DNA of 64,000 nucleotides from the NCBI GenBank assembly GCA_964434105.1, contig CAYSTJ010000016.1, forward strand, positions 1 through 64,000, written 5' to 3'. Position numbers and translations under genes: made by a program. This document shows positions 25,494-33,680 of the stretch, piece after piece. How positions within the stretch are numbered: position 1 is the stretch's first letter; each line of letters starts with the position of its first letter. The notes under the pieces were generated by a model, which did not search any database, was not told where the DNA came from, and saw only the letters and a program-made list of their open reading frames with translations. Origin of the DNA: CAYNST01 sp964434105. Its GTDB lineage: Bacteria > Pseudomonadota > Gammaproteobacteria > Pseudomonadales > Cellvibrionaceae.

Positions 25494-26789
25494 ATGATGT
25501 ACGACGCAGTGTTTTTTAATTTCCACGATGTCGCGCTGATCCTTGTAGCATTTCAAAGTCTGATCTTCGGCAGCCTTCTGCTTTGCATTACGCGAGGCAA
25601 GCCACTGAGCAACCGCCTCCTCGGACTGTTTGTGTTTTCCCTCGGACTGGAAGCTATCGATACGCTGATCTATTGGTGCCTCCCGCTGAAAGAGCAGTAT
25701 CTGGCAGGCTTTCCGGAGGTGTTTTTCGCGTTCAAGGTTACTTTACTATTACAGGGGCCATTACTTTTCATTTATGTCAAATCGCTCATATACCGCGATT
25801 TTGCCTTCAGGCAAAAAGATTTGATGCACTTTATACCCGCTCTGATCTATCCGTTTTATGCGGCGCTCATGGTGGCAAATATTGGACAGGAAAACCTGGC
25901 ACAGGGGGTGCTGCAGTACAGCTACTATTGGGATAATCCGTATTACCACTCGCTGGTCATGGTGCAGGCAATCGTTGTCAGCCTGTACGCTCTGGCTTCC
26001 GTCAGATTGATACTGGGATATAACGAGCGACTTAAAGAAAGTTACTCGTCTATTGGAGAGATCGGGAGAGGCTGGCTAAAAGTCCTTATCATTGGCTTTA
26101 CAGTAATCTGCCTATGGAATCTTGCATCCCATCTGTTGGGTTCGATCTATTCATCCACCATTTCGTCGACCGCCGGACTTGCTGGCAACTATGTCGATCT
26201 GATTTTTATGAATCTGCTTGTGTTTTACAATCTGTTGCATTCACACGTCGTGCTGGGAATCAGCGACCCCTGGCTCAAAAAGGCGGGCACTGCGGAAGTC
26301 GCGGCTGGCTCAATGACACAGGAGTGCGCGGCCAGCACGAGCTCAGGCGTAGAGGAAAAGAACCCGTTTCCGGCGCATACCATTGACGCGATTGAGCAGG
26401 CAATGCATAAAAAGCAGGTCTATTTGATCCACGACCTGACACTTGACCAGCTGGCGGAAACGGTCCGCCTCTCCCCCCGTGAAGTTTCAAACATTATCAA
26501 CCGCCATTACGGGATGAATTTTTTTGATTTTATTAACTTTCACAGGGTGGCGCGCGCCAGAACGCTTTTGATTTCGGAGCCGGAAAAAACCGTATTGGAA
26601 GTGTGGGAGCTGTCTGGATTCAACAGTAAGTCCGCTTTTCACCGTTTTTTTAAAAAGTTTGTCGCGGTAACACCGACGGAGTACCGACGAGCAAAGTCTG
26701 GTAGCGCCGCCTCTCAACTATCCCCGGAAGGCTACAGTTTGAGCGGGGCGAACGGGGTTACGCCGGCTGCCGGTTCAAAAGACCCCTGA
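25494..26789 (+). CDS. Membrane-anchored AraC-family transcriptional regulator
   Basis: This 431-aa protein has about seven predicted membrane segments in residues 8-245. The C-terminal AraC double helix-turn-helix runs from TLDQLAETVRLSPREVSNIIN to SGFNSKSAFHRFFKKFVAVTPTEYR. Such regulators often control nearby glycoside hydrolase and TonB receptor genes. Here it follows GH16 and GH3 in the same orientation, so it probably responds to glucan breakdown products and activates this locus. The start is ATG 25494 or 25497; the ribosome site is poor. It converges on cysI. Confidence 0.88.
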   Translation: MMYDAVFFNFHDVALILVAFQSLIFGSLLLCITRGKPLSNRLLGLFVFSLGLEAIDTLIYWCLPLKEQYLAGFPEVFFAFKVTLLLQGPLLFIYVKSLIYRDFAFRQKDLMHFIPALIYPFYAALMVANIGQENLAQGVLQYSYYWDNPYYHSLVMVQAIVVSLYALASVRLILGYNERLKESYSSIGEIGRGWLKVLIIGFTVICLWNLASHLLGSIYSSTISSTAGLAGNYVDLIFMNLLVFYNLLHSHVVLGISDPWLKKAGTAEVAAGSMTQECAASTSSGVEEKNPFPAHTIDAIEQAMHKKQVYLIHDLTLDQLAETVRLSPREVSNIINRHYGMNFFDFINFHRVARARTLLISEPEKTVLEVWELSGFNSKSAFHRFFKKFVAVTPTEYRRAKSGSAASQLSPEGYSLSGANGVTPAAGSKDP

Positions 26790-26865
26790 ACCGGACAGCG
26801 AGTTCGTGACCAGAGCCGCTGCCGGGCAAAACTCAATATGACCCTGATCAGGTTACGGCGCGCTT

Positions 26866-28557
26866 TTACGAGACGTTCGTCGTAACCTGGCCGTCGATAA
26901 CATCAGTGCGGACGAGGAAGTCCCCGAAAGCTTCATTGTCACTTTTTTCCCGTGCGTAGCGCGCCAGCAGTGGTTTCAGTGCAGCAAGGATCTGGCTTTC
27001 ATCAATGTTTTCTCGATAGAGTTGGTTCATCCGCTGACCGCCCCGGTCGGCACCCAGATAAAGATTGTATTTGCCAGGTGCCTTTCCCGTCAGGGCGATT
27101 TCGCCGAGAAACGGTCGCGCGCAACCATTGGGACAACCGGATACACGAAGACGGATAGCCTCTCCCGCCGTGCCGGTTTCCTCCATTAATGATTCCAATT
27201 TGCGAGTCAACGCGGGCATGTAGCGTTCGGCTTCTGCCATGGCCAGCCCGCACGTGGGAAATGCAACACACGAGATCGCATTGCGGGTAAGGGCAGTGCT
27301 CCGGGAGCCGTCGTCGAGGCCATATTTATCGACCAGTTTCTGGATGGCTGCTTTCTCACTGTGCGATACACCCGCAATAATCAGATTCTGGTTGCAGGTG
27401 ATCCTGAATTCGCCGCTGTGTGACAGGGCAATCTCGCGCAGCGCTGAACGAAGTTTGAGGTTCTCGAAATCGCGCACCCGGCCACTGCGGATAAACAGTG
27501 TGAGATGATGCTGACCTGTCTGGTCTTCAACCCAACCAAACTGATCGCCGCTATCAATTAATTGGTACGCCCGCAATGGCTGAAGTGGCTTGCCGTGATA
27601 TTCCGTAAAACGCGCTTTAAACCAATCCAGTCCATGGTCATCCAGCGTATATTTGAAACGGGCATGGGATCGACGGGTGCGGCAGCCGTGATCGCGCTGC
27701 ACGGCGACAATGGCTTCGCAGGCATCGACAATATCTTCGGCGGGAACAAAGCCAGCCGGACTTGCCAGGCGCGGGTAAGTGGCGTCGTCGCCATAGGTCA
27801 TCCCCATGCCGCCGCCCACAGCGACGTTAAAACCGACGATCTGGTCGTCCTCGACAATCGCAATCAGACCCAGGTCATTGGCGAGCACATCACAATCGTT
27901 ATAGGGGGGCAGCGCAATAGCGACTTTGAATTTGCGTGGCAGATAGCGATAGGTATAGAAAGGCTCCTGTTCATCCTCGACAAACCCGGCAGGTGGTGAC
28001 GCTCCCAGCCATGTCTCATCGTAGGCACCCGAACGCCACCGCAGTCGCTCGCTGATAGCCCAGGCCAGGTCGTTTATCTGTCGGTGCGCACGGGACAGAT
28101 GCGGGTTTACGTTGGTTACAACGTTGCGGTTAACATCGCCGCAGGCGCCGCGACTGTCAAGGCCGAGGCGGTCCAGGTGCTGAATGAGCGGTTTCAGGTC
28201 TTCTTTGAAAATTTCGTGAAACTGGAACGTCTGCCGGGTCGTTAAACGCAGACTGCCATCGGCGAAACGTTCGGCAACTTCGTCCAGCCCCAACCACTGT
28301 TCCGGAGTGAGAACTCCGCCAGGCAAGCGCAGGCGTAGCATGAACTGAAAGCGCGGCTCCAGTTTCTGTTTCCGTCGTTCATCCCGCAGATCGCGATCGT
28401 CCTGCTGGTAAATACCATGAAACTTGATCAACTTGGTATCGTCGTCACTGACTGAGCCGGTAGCCTGATCGGCGAGGGATTCATTCAAAGTGCCGCGCAA
28501 ATAATGGCTCTGACGTTTTACCTGTTCCGCTTCGGGTAGTTTATCGTGCTCACTCAT
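26866..28557 (-). CDS. cysI: Sulfite reductase hemoprotein beta-subunit
   Basis: This 563-aa siroheme/[4Fe-4S] enzyme takes sulfite to sulfide. Cluster cysteines lie in CVAFPTCGLAMAEAERYMP and in the signature RVSGCPNGCARPFLGEI. The N-terminal ferredoxin-like half (GGVLTPEQWL, LRLTTRQTFQFH) and the CGDVNRNV motif are present. The ATG at 28557 overlaps the cysJ stop by one base (TGATG); a TTG three bases earlier would add one residue. No cysG or cysH lies nearby. Confidence 0.95.
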   Translation of the reverse strand: MSEHDKLPEAEQVKRQSHYLRGTLNESLADQATGSVSDDDTKLIKFHGIYQQDDRDLRDERRKQKLEPRFQFMLRLRLPGGVLTPEQWLGLDEVAERFADGSLRLTTRQTFQFHEIFKEDLKPLIQHLDRLGLDSRGACGDVNRNVVTNVNPHLSRAHRQINDLAWAISERLRWRSGAYDETWLGASPPAGFVEDEQEPFYTYRYLPRKFKVAIALPPYNDCDVLANDLGLIAIVEDDQIVGFNVAVGGGMGMTYGDDATYPRLASPAGFVPAEDIVDACEAIVAVQRDHGCRTRRSHARFKYTLDDHGLDWFKARFTEYHGKPLQPLRAYQLIDSGDQFGWVEDQTGQHHLTLFIRSGRVRDFENLKLRSALREIALSHSGEFRITCNQNLIIAGVSHSEKAAIQKLVDKYGLDDGSRSTALTRNAISCVAFPTCGLAMAEAERYMPALTRKLESLMEETGTAGEAIRLRVSGCPNGCARPFLGEIALTGKAPGKYNLYLGADRGGQRMNQLYRENIDESQILAALKPLLARYAREKSDNEAFGDFLVRTDVIDGQVTTNVS

Positions 28558-30332
28558 CAATAGACGTCTCTCTGGTAGCGTTTGTTTTGGGACATATTGC
28601 GCAGGTACTGTTCGGCGCCGTCTGTGTCGGTACCGCTATGCGCTACAATCGCTTCAATCAGGGCCTGGTGCACATCTGGGGCCATGGCGCTTGCGTCCCC
28701 ACAGACATAAACGTGTGCGCCATTTTCGATCCACTGCCATAGTTCGCGCCCGTTTTCGCGCAGACGGTGTTGTACATAAAGCTTTTCTTTGTTATCACGG
28801 GAAAAAGCGACATCCAGCCGGCTGAGTAAACCGCTTTTGCGCCAGTTCAACCACTCGCTTTGATAGAGAAAGTCGCGTCGAAAATTCCGGTCACCGAAAA
28901 ACAGCCAGTTAGCTCCGGGCTGTGCCAGCGCTTCCCGTTCCTGCATAAATGCGCGGAAGGGCGCCACGCCTGTGCCTGGGCCAATCATAATGATGGGCGT
29001 ATCCGGGTCCTGTGGCAGACGAAAGTTTTTGTTGATATCAATGAAAACCGGCAGAGTCTGTTCCACGCTCACCCGATCGGCCAGCCATGACGACGCGACG
29101 CCCGCGCGGTCGCGACCGCGGTGATGGTAGCGTACCGCTGCCACGGTTACATGGACTTCATCATCCACAGCGGTTTGACTCGAAGCAATAGAGTAAAGCC
29201 GGGGTGGCAGGTGGCGCAAATGGTTAACCAGTGTTTGAGCGTCGAGGCCTGCCACGCGGTAGTCCTGCCATATATCCAGAACGTCGCGCCCGTATAACCA
29301 TTTCATTAGTTCATGGCGGTTTTCGATCAGCCCGGCAAGCGTTTGGGATTCACTCGTCGTGGCCCATTGTTGTACGGTGGGAGGTGTCAGGCGCGTTATT
29401 TCCAGATGATGTTGCAAAGCCTCGCTCAGCGTTACCGACCGGTCTTTGACGGTGACCAGTTCAGAGCCATCCAATGACGTCTGCTCCAGTAACTGATCGA
29501 CCAGGACCGGATCATTCTGTGCGTAGACGCCCAGCGAGTCGCCAGGTGTATAGGTATACCCCGACTCCTCCAGTGAAAATTCCAAATGATATACCGCTTT
29601 GGTTGATCCCCGTGCGCTAAGACAGACCCGATCCAGCAGAGGAGCGTGGAAGGGATGTTTTCGACTATACCCGCTATTTGTAACGGGTGCTGTCGATGGA
29701 GGTTGTAGTGCGGCTGTGGCAGGCGACTGGTCCGCCAGCTTTTGAATTAAACTGTCTATCCATTTCTCGGCAGACTCTTCGTAATCCAGATCGCAATCAA
29801 CCCGGTCCAGCAGACGTTCCGCGCCGAGCCTGCTTAACTGTGCATCGAAGTCCGCGCCGGTTTTACAAAAATATTCGTAGCTGGAATCGCCCAGTGCGAG
29901 AACGGCGAATTTCAGCTGATCAAGCCTGGGAGCTTTTCGGCTGTGCAGAAATTCATGCAGGCCGAGCGCACTGTCAGGCGGGTCGCCTTCGCCATGGGTA
30001 GAGGTAATAATGGCCACCTGCTGCTCTTTTTTCAGACGACGGACGGGGAAGTCATTCATGTCCATGCATTCGACTTTAAGTCCACGTTCCCGTGCGCGTT
30101 CGGTAAGCAGGTGGGCCAGCGCTTCGGCATTGCCGGTCTGAGAGCCGAAGAGCACGCTGAGAGTGCTTTCATTCTGTCCGGGGGTGGTTGGTGCAGGCTG
30201 GAGGGCCTCACGGAAGCCCGCGAGATAGCCCTGAACCCAGTCAATCTGCTGGGGGTTCAGGTCTCGCAAGAGATTTTGAAGTTGCTGGTGCTGTACGTCA
30301 GATAGCGGTGACGCTGGCGCTGTGATTGACAC
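28557..30332 (-). CDS. cysJ: Sulfite reductase flavoprotein alpha-subunit
   Basis: This 591-aa protein passes electrons from NADPH to CysI. The FMN flavodoxin domain (LSVLFGSQTGNAEALAHLL, residues about 60-200) is followed by the FAD-binding FNR domain (RLYSIASSQ) and the NADPH domain (MIGPGTGVAPFRAFMQER, YVCGDASAMAPDV). Translation starts at a GTG. It lies 61 bp after the SQR gene and is coupled to cysI by an overlapping stop and start. Confidence 0.95.
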   Translation of the reverse strand: MSITAPASPLSDVQHQQLQNLLRDLNPQQIDWVQGYLAGFREALQPAPTTPGQNESTLSVLFGSQTGNAEALAHLLTERARERGLKVECMDMNDFPVRRLKKEQQVAIITSTHGEGDPPDSALGLHEFLHSRKAPRLDQLKFAVLALGDSSYEYFCKTGADFDAQLSRLGAERLLDRVDCDLDYEESAEKWIDSLIQKLADQSPATAALQPPSTAPVTNSGYSRKHPFHAPLLDRVCLSARGSTKAVYHLEFSLEESGYTYTPGDSLGVYAQNDPVLVDQLLEQTSLDGSELVTVKDRSVTLSEALQHHLEITRLTPPTVQQWATTSESQTLAGLIENRHELMKWLYGRDVLDIWQDYRVAGLDAQTLVNHLRHLPPRLYSIASSQTAVDDEVHVTVAAVRYHHRGRDRAGVASSWLADRVSVEQTLPVFIDINKNFRLPQDPDTPIIMIGPGTGVAPFRAFMQEREALAQPGANWLFFGDRNFRRDFLYQSEWLNWRKSGLLSRLDVAFSRDNKEKLYVQHRLRENGRELWQWIENGAHVYVCGDASAMAPDVHQALIEAIVAHSGTDTDGAEQYLRNMSQNKRYQRDVY

Positions 30333-30393
30333 TTGATTCCGTAGCCTTCTATGCGGTAATTTTTAAGGGTTTAAGCCAATGTGCTCAATTTGT

Positions 30394-31635
30394 TCAGCGT
30401 TCCTGTGCGCGAAGCGGCTTATGGGCAATATCACCGTCCTTGCCCTTGAGCATGTATCGCCAGTAAAAGGGCGGCAGAAGATGCTTTTTCACTATCCAGT
30501 AAAACCGGGACTCCTTGAACGGATTCAACGGCAGGGTTGGTGTAACGACGGCACCGTAAGTGAATTCCGCCAGAATCACTTTCCCATACGCGGTAACCAG
30601 GGGACAGGATGTGTAGCCGTCATATCTGGCATCCAGTGACCGACCATCCATGTGGTTCAAAAGGTTGCGGACCGCCACCGGCGCCTGCTTCCGCACAGCT
30701 GCCGCGGTTTTTGAGGTTGGTAGGGAACTGGCATCGCCCAGCGAAAAAATCTCCGGATAATCAGGGCTTTGCAGCGTGTGCTTGTCTACATTGACCCAAC
30801 CGCCTTCGTTTGCGAGCGGGCTCTGCCGAATGAATTCCGGCGGTCCCTGTGGTGGCGTGACGTGAAGCAGGTCAAAAGACTCTTCAACTTCGCGAAGTTT
30901 GCCCTCACTGTCTTTAACCTCGAAAGTTGCAATACGTCGCTCGCCGTCGACCTTAATCAGATTCTGAGACAGATGGACTCCAATGCCGTAGTTTTCAGCG
31001 ACACTGTTCAGATGTGGCACAAACTCAGGTACGCTGAACAAGGCGCCCATGCCACTATGAAACTGCATCGAAATTTGACCAGTCCGTTTCCGTTTGCGCC
31101 ATTGATCGGCAGCAAGATACGCAATTTTCTGCGGAGCACCGGCACATTTAATCGGGGTGGCCGGTTGCGTAAACAAAGCGCGCCCCCCTTTTAAATTATC
31201 AATGCAACGCCAGGTATAGGTGGCCAGAGCGGGGTCATAGTTGCTGCAAACTCCGTTGCGGCCGATGGTCTCGCTCAGTCCGGGTACCGCGCCCCAATTC
31301 AGCTGGATTCCTGCCGCTATGACCAGATACTCGTATTGGATCAAAGCGCCGCCGGCCAGACGCAACTGCTTTTTATCGGGCAGTAGTTCATTCACCGACT
31401 CCTGAATCCACGTCGCTCCGCGCGGTAGCGTTTTAGCGTGTGGTCGCGCTGTATCTTTCAAATCATAGGTGCCGCCGCCTACCAGCGTGAGTGCCGGTTG
31501 GTAATAGTGCGTATCGGACGGTTCAATAATAGCCACATCCAGAGACCGACGTTTCCTCAGAAGAGAAGCGGCCATCGTCGTGCCAGCGGTACCCCCGCCA
31601 ATAATGACTACCTGATGGGTGCGGGTTGTATTCAT
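30394..31635 (-). CDS. sqr: Sulfide:quinone oxidoreductase, type II-like
   Basis: This 413-aa membrane-associated flavoprotein oxidises sulfide and reduces quinone. It has the N-terminal FAD motif VVIIGGGTAGTTMA. Two segments align with the mitochondrial SQOR active-site cysteines: PIKCAGAPQKIAYL and YTSCPLVTAYGKVILAEF. It also has GVCSNYDP and a C-terminal hydrophobic amphipathic tail (FYWIVKKHLLPPFYWRYMLKG) for membrane binding. The ATG at 31635 sits behind GATGAGG; the frame from 31689 adds an implausible N-terminus. It is followed 61 bp later by cysJ and cysI on the same strand. Confidence 0.9.
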   Translation of the reverse strand: MNTTRTHQVVIIGGGTAGTTMAASLLRKRRSLDVAIIEPSDTHYYQPALTLVGGGTYDLKDTARPHAKTLPRGATWIQESVNELLPDKKQLRLAGGALIQYEYLVIAAGIQLNWGAVPGLSETIGRNGVCSNYDPALATYTWRCIDNLKGGRALFTQPATPIKCAGAPQKIAYLAADQWRKRKRTGQISMQFHSGMGALFSVPEFVPHLNSVAENYGIGVHLSQNLIKVDGERRIATFEVKDSEGKLREVEESFDLLHVTPPQGPPEFIRQSPLANEGGWVNVDKHTLQSPDYPEIFSLGDASSLPTSKTAAAVRKQAPVAVRNLLNHMDGRSLDARYDGYTSCPLVTAYGKVILAEFTYGAVVTPTLPLNPFKESRFYWIVKKHLLPPFYWRYMLKGKDGDIAHKPLRAQER

Positions 31636-32017
31636 GCGTCGAACCTCATCTATATTTGTGGGGAGAAGGGTACCAGTTTTAACAAGCATATTAAATGCAT
31701 GTTAAATAAGGAATTTTCATAAGCATAGATTGCACCGGCATAAGCACGGCTGGTTTCGCCTGAATTTTCGAATCAGAAAGGCTTTTTAACGCTATGTGCT
31801 GAAACTTTGGAAATATCCACCGGAACCACGCCGCCGAAATCAAACGGTTCGTATTAGAAGATCTTTTTGTACGTGGCGACTCTACTATCGCGGCGGCGCC
31901 ATCAACAGATTTCGACGGTTGCCTGATCGGCCCGGAGGACAAAAAAATTGTAACTGGTTAGCTCGTGAAAGAGGTCCGGTCGGCAAAAGCATTGAATTTA
32001 GCCTTTACGGATTCACC
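31636..32017. other. Intergenic region upstream of sqr
   Basis: The sqr promoter must be here. A small palindrome-like TTAAATGCATGTTAA lies about 50 bp before the sqr start. The rest reaches the end of the transposase remnant. Short frames exist, but none has a ribosome site or family signature. Confidence 0.4.
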
Positions 32018-32694
32018 TTATTGAAATTTATAGGGTTTAAGCAAGGGCTGGATATGCGTGAGTACCATGGCGTGATCAGGCTTGTAGAAGTTGAGATCTT
32101 TAATGTTACGGATGCGCGGCATGAGCTTAATGCCAAGCAAATACGCCAGGCCAAAGACCGGGGTGGATTGCGCCTGGGTATCGCCATGAAGAGGTCCGAC
32201 CGTTAAAACGGTAAAATTCAGCCACTCGATGCACAACCAATTGATATTCAGACAATAAATTATCCTCATACAGATCCCATAACTTACCGTCTGCAGAGAC
32301 ACTATTCCCGGTGCCCCAACATTCGATGAGTCCGTACTTCTTGTAGGCATTGCTGACCATGGCAATGGCCTTATCGAGGCGCTCCTCCGTCGTTTTTTTG
32401 AGGCTGATCCAGGAGACCTGCTTGCGGGTGAGGGCATCCACCGATGCGGGCGGTCTCTGTCGGACCGACGTTGGTTCCGTAGCAAAAAACGGTCAGAACA
32501 AAGCGCAGAAAAGGATTGTCGATGCGTGACTCTGAGCCTGACAGCGGGCCGAAGTGGCGATGCAAGTTGAGCCACTTTTCCACCATTATAACCATATCGA
32601 GCAGATTAATCTTTTCCAGGCGCGCTTTCAGTGAGCCTGCGATGACGTCGACTTCGGGTGTTGGCGCGGGTAGCGGCATGTATGTACTGGTCAA
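32018..32694 (-). pseudogene. tnpA: Tn3-family transposase, C-terminal remnant
   Basis: Three frame-shifted pieces read like the end of a Tn3-type TnpA. The first holds VFCYGTNVGPTETARIG. The second holds KQVSWISLKKTTEERLDKA, followed by NSVSADGKLWDLYEDNLLSEY. The third holds GDTQAQSTPVFGLAYLLG, then IKLMPRIRNIKDLNFYKPD. The glycine-rich YGGYGGIGYYHVSD part is missing between the second and third pieces, an internal deletion of about 60 codons. Matching N-terminal codons lie at 33543-33662 on the same strand. Confidence 0.85.
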
Positions 32695-32752
32695 TGTTGC
32701 TCATGCCGGCTTTATTTGCGATTTGTCCTTTGGCGCAACGCTGACAGCTGCG

Positions 32753-33185
32753 TTACGGGCTAAGTGTTCCAGGTATCTCACGCGCCGCGACATCGAAGGT
32801 GTAGACGCCGGCGAGGGGCTTGTGCCGCCCCGCGCCAGGCGCGTGGCCTTGTTCACGAACAGTGCATCGGGAAAATCGGCGCTTTTTTCTTGCTGCCGAC
32901 TTTCACCGGCCGCGCCTTCTTGTAGTCATTCAACGCCCGCCAGACGGTCTGGCCATCCTCAAAGTGGATATCAGGCTCCTCGAACAGTGCATTGACAACC
33001 CCGACCACGGCTTCATGGTCCAGCCCGTAGCGCTTGCCCGTGAGCACCCAAATCGTCTCCACCAACACAATATCTGTCACCAGCACGGATTCGTGGCCGG
33101 TGATTAACGCCGCGGCCTTGCGCGCCTGGCTCTTGTCGTCCTGCAGCAAATATCGCAGCAGTACATTGGTATCGATGGCGATCAT
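32753..33185 (-). pseudogene. PIN-domain toxin (VapC-type), broken by two frameshifts
   Basis: The first 95 residues are a good PIN domain (MIAIDTNVLLRYLLQDD, VLVTDIVLVETIWVL), as in VapC ribonucleases. The open frame then ends early at 32853. Reading through a run AAGAAAAAAGCG and then a GCGGGGCGG run by frame changes restores KSADFPDALFVNKA and then AGVYTFDVAAR, the normal end of the family, with a TAA at 32753. The gene is thus inactive or the two homopolymer runs were misread. It overlaps the upstream small gene by ATGA. Confidence 0.7.
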
Positions 33186-33343
33186 GCGCCGCTACTGCTC
33201 TGCCGGGAGGTCTCTTCACTCACGTGTCGATCAGCGCTGACGCCTTGCAGAATGCCCTTTGCAGCGCCAGCAGTCTTCTTGATGACTTCAGTCACCTGTG
33301 CCGATTTAGTCGATTTTCCCGTGTGCATATTCTGGCCCATCAT
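33182..33343 (-). CDS. Small protein upstream of vapC, probable antitoxin
   Basis: The 53 codons end in a TGA that overlaps the vapC start by four bases (ATGA), the usual antitoxin-toxin layout. The sequence is basic and helical (KSTKSAQVTEVIKKTAGAAKGIL). It lacks an obvious AbrB or ribbon-helix-helix fold, so the antitoxin call rests on position. It starts at 33343 or 33340, at the edge of the repeat array. Confidence 0.5.
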   Translation of the reverse strand: MMGQNMHTGKSTKSAQVTEVIKKTAGAAKGILQGVSADRHVSEETSRQSSSGA

Positions 33344-33513
33344 GAACACTCATTCTGGTTTATCGTGAACATCCGTTCTGGTTTATCGTGAACATCCGTT
33401 CTGGTTTATCGTGAACACTGATTCTGGTTTTAACTGAACACTTTTTCTGGGTTTCCAAAATCGGTGTTCATCATCCAGAATCACCGTTCACGATGTTCCA
33501 GAAACCTGCCTGA
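33341..33513. repeat. Iteron-like array of 23-bp direct and inverted repeats
   Basis: GTGAACATCCGTTCTGG plus TTTATC recurs at 23-bp spacing (exact twice, then GTGAACACTGATTCTGG and CTGAACACTTTTTCTGG variants). Inverted copies follow (CCAGAATCACCGTTCAC, GATGTTCCAGAA). It lies directly upstream of the antitoxin-like gene and interrupts the transposase remnant. Candidates are an operator array for the toxin-antitoxin pair, the multi-repeat end of an insertion sequence, or a plasmid-type iteron set. Confidence 0.7.
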
Positions 33514-33542
33514 CGTATTGATTTCACTGATCACTGGTACGC

Positions 33543-33662
33543 TTACGACTTTTTTAACGAGGAGAGTGTGCCGGTGGCAAGCAAGAGGTTATCATCCCCC
33601 AGTTCATCCTGGGTAATGTCTGATTTGATCTTTGGATAGGCGGTTTGATAGATGGCTGCCAT
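33543..33662 (-). pseudogene. tnpA: Tn3-family transposase, N-terminal remnant
   Basis: The 39-codon frame begins with YQTAYPKIKSDITQDEL at residues 5-21, the start expected of TnpA with a DUF4158 N-terminus (I.RTAYPR....T..EL). It then shifts out of frame. It is on the same strand as the C-terminal remnant at 32018 and lies 18 bp downstream of the arsJ stop. Confidence 0.6.
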
Positions 33663-33680
33663 TGGGGCTATGAAAATCCC

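Noticed and set aside
33341..33513. CRISPR array
   Set aside because: The repeats are contiguous 23-bp units with no unique spacers, and no cas gene is present in the window.
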